A stretch of DNA of 7,211 bases from VFKE01 sp043758025 (GTDB lineage Bacteria; Verrucomicrobiota; Verrucomicrobiia; Verrucomicrobiales; Verrucomicrobiaceae). Positions 5,877 through 7,211 of this stretch are shown here, piece by piece. The DNA is taken from assembly GCA_043758025.1 (NCBI GenBank), contig JAYVOH010000004.1, forward strand, positions 1 to 7,211. The letters are read 5' to 3'. Each line of letters begins with the position of its first letter. Position 1 is the stretch's first letter. A program made the position numbers and the translations under genes. The notes under the pieces were generated by a model. That model ran no database searches, was not told where the DNA came from, and saw nothing but the letters and a program-made list of their open reading frames with translations.

Positions 5877-6824
5877 TCACCTCGGCCCGAACGGCGGCGG
5901 GGGAAATCCGCCGCCGGGTGGCCCGCCTTGAGGACGACCACCGGGACCACGGCCACCGCCGCCGGGCGGGCCTTTGCGGAAACTCGGGTCGGGTGTTCCT
6001 TTGTAGAGTCGCGGGATAAATGGATAGTCATCCGTGAGCAGATAATGATAGATGCCCTCGGGATTTTCCGGCGTGACCCCGAAGCGTCCGCCGCATTCAT
6101 CCAGATCACCCGAACCGGCGATATATTCAAAATCCTCGGTGAACGTGCCGTCGTAGGCGCCGCCCGGTCCGCCAGGGCGCTGGCCTTGCTTGAGCTTGTA
6201 ACTGGAGCGCATCACGCACACTTCGCTCTTCGCGTCCTTCAGATTCGCATAATCCCAGCGCGCATAAATGGGGAAGCCATCGGCGGCGTAGCCGATGTGC
6301 GTAAGCCGGGCTTTGTTATCGGGATTGAGCTTCTTCAGCAGTTCGAGCGGGATCGCGTGATAATGAAAAGCACCGGTGGGCTGCACGTGGCCGTTGCCGA
6401 GATCGAGGCCGAGGTCGAGCTTGCCGGTGCCCGCCTCATAATGCCAGCCGCTGTTGCGATCATTCTTCCAAAACTCCGCTGTTCCGGGATCAAACATCAC
6501 GCCGTTCAAGGCGACGCCGTAATCGGTTCCCATGCCGAACACCGCCCTGTCCGCGGCCTTCGGGTGCAACGGCAGTTCGCGATGATACTTCTGTGCCGAG
6601 ATGGAATTGGGATTCCCGCGTCCCGGAAAATGGCCCACGAGGTGATCGGGGATGCCGTTGGAATCAACGACTCGCTTCTCGCCTTGAATGCGGAAAGTAA
6701 CTTCATTTTTTCCGGGAGGCTGAACTCCGGTTTTGTCGGCAACGCGAGCCGTTGATTGTGGCTGCGCGTGAAGGTGTATTACCAAGAAGCCGGATAGGAG
6801 TGCGAAGAAGAATATCTTTTTCAT
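5877..6824 (-). CDS. Exported YHYH-domain protein with Gly/Pro-rich tail
   Basis: The 315-residue product starts at the ATG at 6824-6822, which gives a clear Sec signal peptide (MKKIFFFALLSGFLVIHLHA, cleavage before Gln). An upstream in-frame ATG at 6881 would bury this signal and is rejected. The body matches the YHYH domain (Pfam PF14240 type). It has DYGVALNGVMFDP (101-113), GAFHYHAIP with the FHYH motif (153-156), THIGYAADGFPIYARWDY, the Cys-containing GDLDECGGRFGVTPENPEG and YHYLLTDDYP (259-268). The biochemical function of this family is not established, and the conserved histidines suggest metal binding. The last about 30 residues are almost only Gly, Pro, Arg and Phe, a low-complexity tail beyond the domain. 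Its location is periplasmic or extracellular. It is separate from its neighbours, and no Shine-Dalgarno is visible. Confidence 0.9.
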   Translation of the reverse strand: MKKIFFFALLSGFLVIHLHAQPQSTARVADKTGVQPPGKNEVTFRIQGEKRVVDSNGIPDHLVGHFPGRGNPNSISAQKYHRELPLHPKAADRAVFGMGTDYGVALNGVMFDPGTAEFWKNDRNSGWHYEAGTGKLDLGLDLGNGHVQPTGAFHYHAIPLELLKKLNPDNKARLTHIGYAADGFPIYARWDYANLKDAKSEVCVMRSSYKLKQGQRPGGPGGAYDGTFTEDFEYIAGSGDLDECGGRFGVTPENPEGIYHYLLTDDYPFIPRLYKGTPDPSFRKGPPGGGGRGPGGRPQGGPPGGGFPPPPFGPR

Positions 6825-6894
6825 GCACCATATAAAACACGAATTCGGCCGAAGTTGCCGCACTTTACAGGAGCTTAACATTTTTCCTCGTCGC

Positions 6895-7211
6895 TCAATC
6901 CATCGGTTCGCCGATCATGTCATCGGTCTCTTTCTCTTCCGGCAGCATCAGCGCGAACAAGGCTGCAGGCGCGAACAGGAAGCCGGCATAGAGCAATGCT
7001 GTGCGATAGTCGCCCAGCTTGCCTGCGCTTGTCAGTCCAAAAAACACCGTGCCACCGGCGGCCACGATGCGCCCGAAGTTGTAGCAGAATCCTGCGCCGG
7101 TCGTGCGGAGAAGGGGAGTGTAAACTTGTTTCTGTAAAAGGCGGCTTGCCTCGTATCGCGCGCCCCTCCGGGGGTGGCGGAGTGAGGCGAGCGTAGCGAT
7201 GCCGAACGCAG
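6895..7211 (-). CDS. MFS transporter, C-terminal part, with repeat-like N-terminal end (runs off right edge)
   Basis: The minus-strand frame is open from the window edge to a TGA at 6897-6895, giving 104 residues. From about position 7113 down it reads LLRTTGAGFCYNFGRIVAAGG, then a hydrophobic helix, GDYRTALLYAG, another helix (FLFAPAALFALMLP) and a charged tail (EEKETDDMIGEPMD). This is the pattern of the last two membrane helices and tail of a major-facilitator sugar or organic-acid transporter. Residues before LLRT (AFGIATLASLRHPRRGARYE and on) are polar and not MFS-like, where 'ELFPT'-type residues would be expected. They coincide with the palindromic DNA at 7144-7192. The gene may be interrupted by a repeat that keeps the frame open, or be a remnant. 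The substrate cannot be told. Confidence 0.75.
   Translation of the reverse strand, partial: AFGIATLASLRHPRRGARYEASRLLQKQVYTPLLRTTGAGFCYNFGRIVAAGGTVFFGLTSAGKLGDYRTALLYAGFLFAPAALFALMLPEEKETDDMIGEPMD
7144..7192. repeat. Imperfect palindrome, REP-like repeat element
   Basis: GCTTGCCTC (7144-7152) is complementary to GAGGCGAGC (7184-7192) with one G-U-type mismatch. The centre holds CCCC-TCC-GGGG (7163-7166 with 7170-7173). Flanking bases such as GAGCGTAGCGATGCC look like the dispersed GC-rich repeats seen in many bacterial genomes. Only one copy is present here, so repeat status is inferred from its palindromic form. The MFS reading frame passes straight through it. Confidence 0.45.

Noticed and set aside
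5928..6755. Long plus-strand open frame (275 codons) opposite the YHYH gene
   Set aside because: The minus-strand protein has a signal peptide and conserved domain motifs, and the plus-strand product has none. The open frame follows from GC-rich codon use.
6825..6881. Upstream start for the YHYH protein
   Set aside because: It would add 19 residues in front of a textbook Sec signal peptide.
1..7211. CRISPR array, tRNA or rRNA gene
   Set aside because: No regularly spaced direct repeats, no tRNA-like cloverleaf and no rRNA signature were seen on reading either strand.

Overview
The window comes from a GC-rich bacterial genome. A Verrucomicrobiota-like bacterium is my best guess. This rests on the gene types together (Sec/lipoprotein signals typical of a diderm, a YHYH-domain protein, a STAS plus SpoIIE-type phosphatase pair, an MFS C-terminus with a 'TTGAGFCYNFGRIVAAGG'-like signature) and on the near absence of Shine-Dalgarno sequences. 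It is inference only; there is no rRNA or marker gene to confirm it.

Layout. Positions 1-63 hold the start of a transposase gene (minus strand) that runs off the left edge. Positions 95-131 hold a nested hairpin with a UUCG loop, right behind the fdhD stop. Positions 132-3009 are a minus-strand run of four closely packed genes, in transcription order: a metallo-beta-lactamase-fold exonuclease-like protein, a MOSC-domain protein, mobA and fdhD. The last three overlap or touch and form a molybdenum-cofactor maturation unit. Positions 3010-3141 are a divergent promoter region. Plus-strand genes follow: a small lipoprotein (3142-3648) closed by a good intrinsic terminator, a STAS-domain protein (3758-4282) and a membrane-anchored GAF-PP2C phosphatase (4401-5846). 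A convergent minus-strand gene for an exported YHYH-domain protein occupies 5877-6824. The C-terminal end of an MFS transporter gene (minus, 6895-7211) runs off the right edge, where its reading frame passes through a palindromic, repeat-like sequence.

How the genes work together. MobA attaches GMP to molybdopterin-Mo. FdhD passes sulfur to the cofactor for formate dehydrogenase. The MOSC protein is probably another sulfur or cofactor handler. The formate dehydrogenase itself is not in the window. The STAS protein and the phosphatase look like the antagonist and phosphatase of a partner-switching circuit, with the kinase encoded elsewhere. Two plus-strand genes have promoter candidates with identical spacing that would give nearly leaderless mRNAs.

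I see no clear, wholly new system. The points most worth a second look are the repeat-like segment read in frame in the MFS gene, the transposase end abutting a terminator-like hairpin, the matched leaderless promoter layout, and the cysteine-containing C-terminal extension of the STAS protein.
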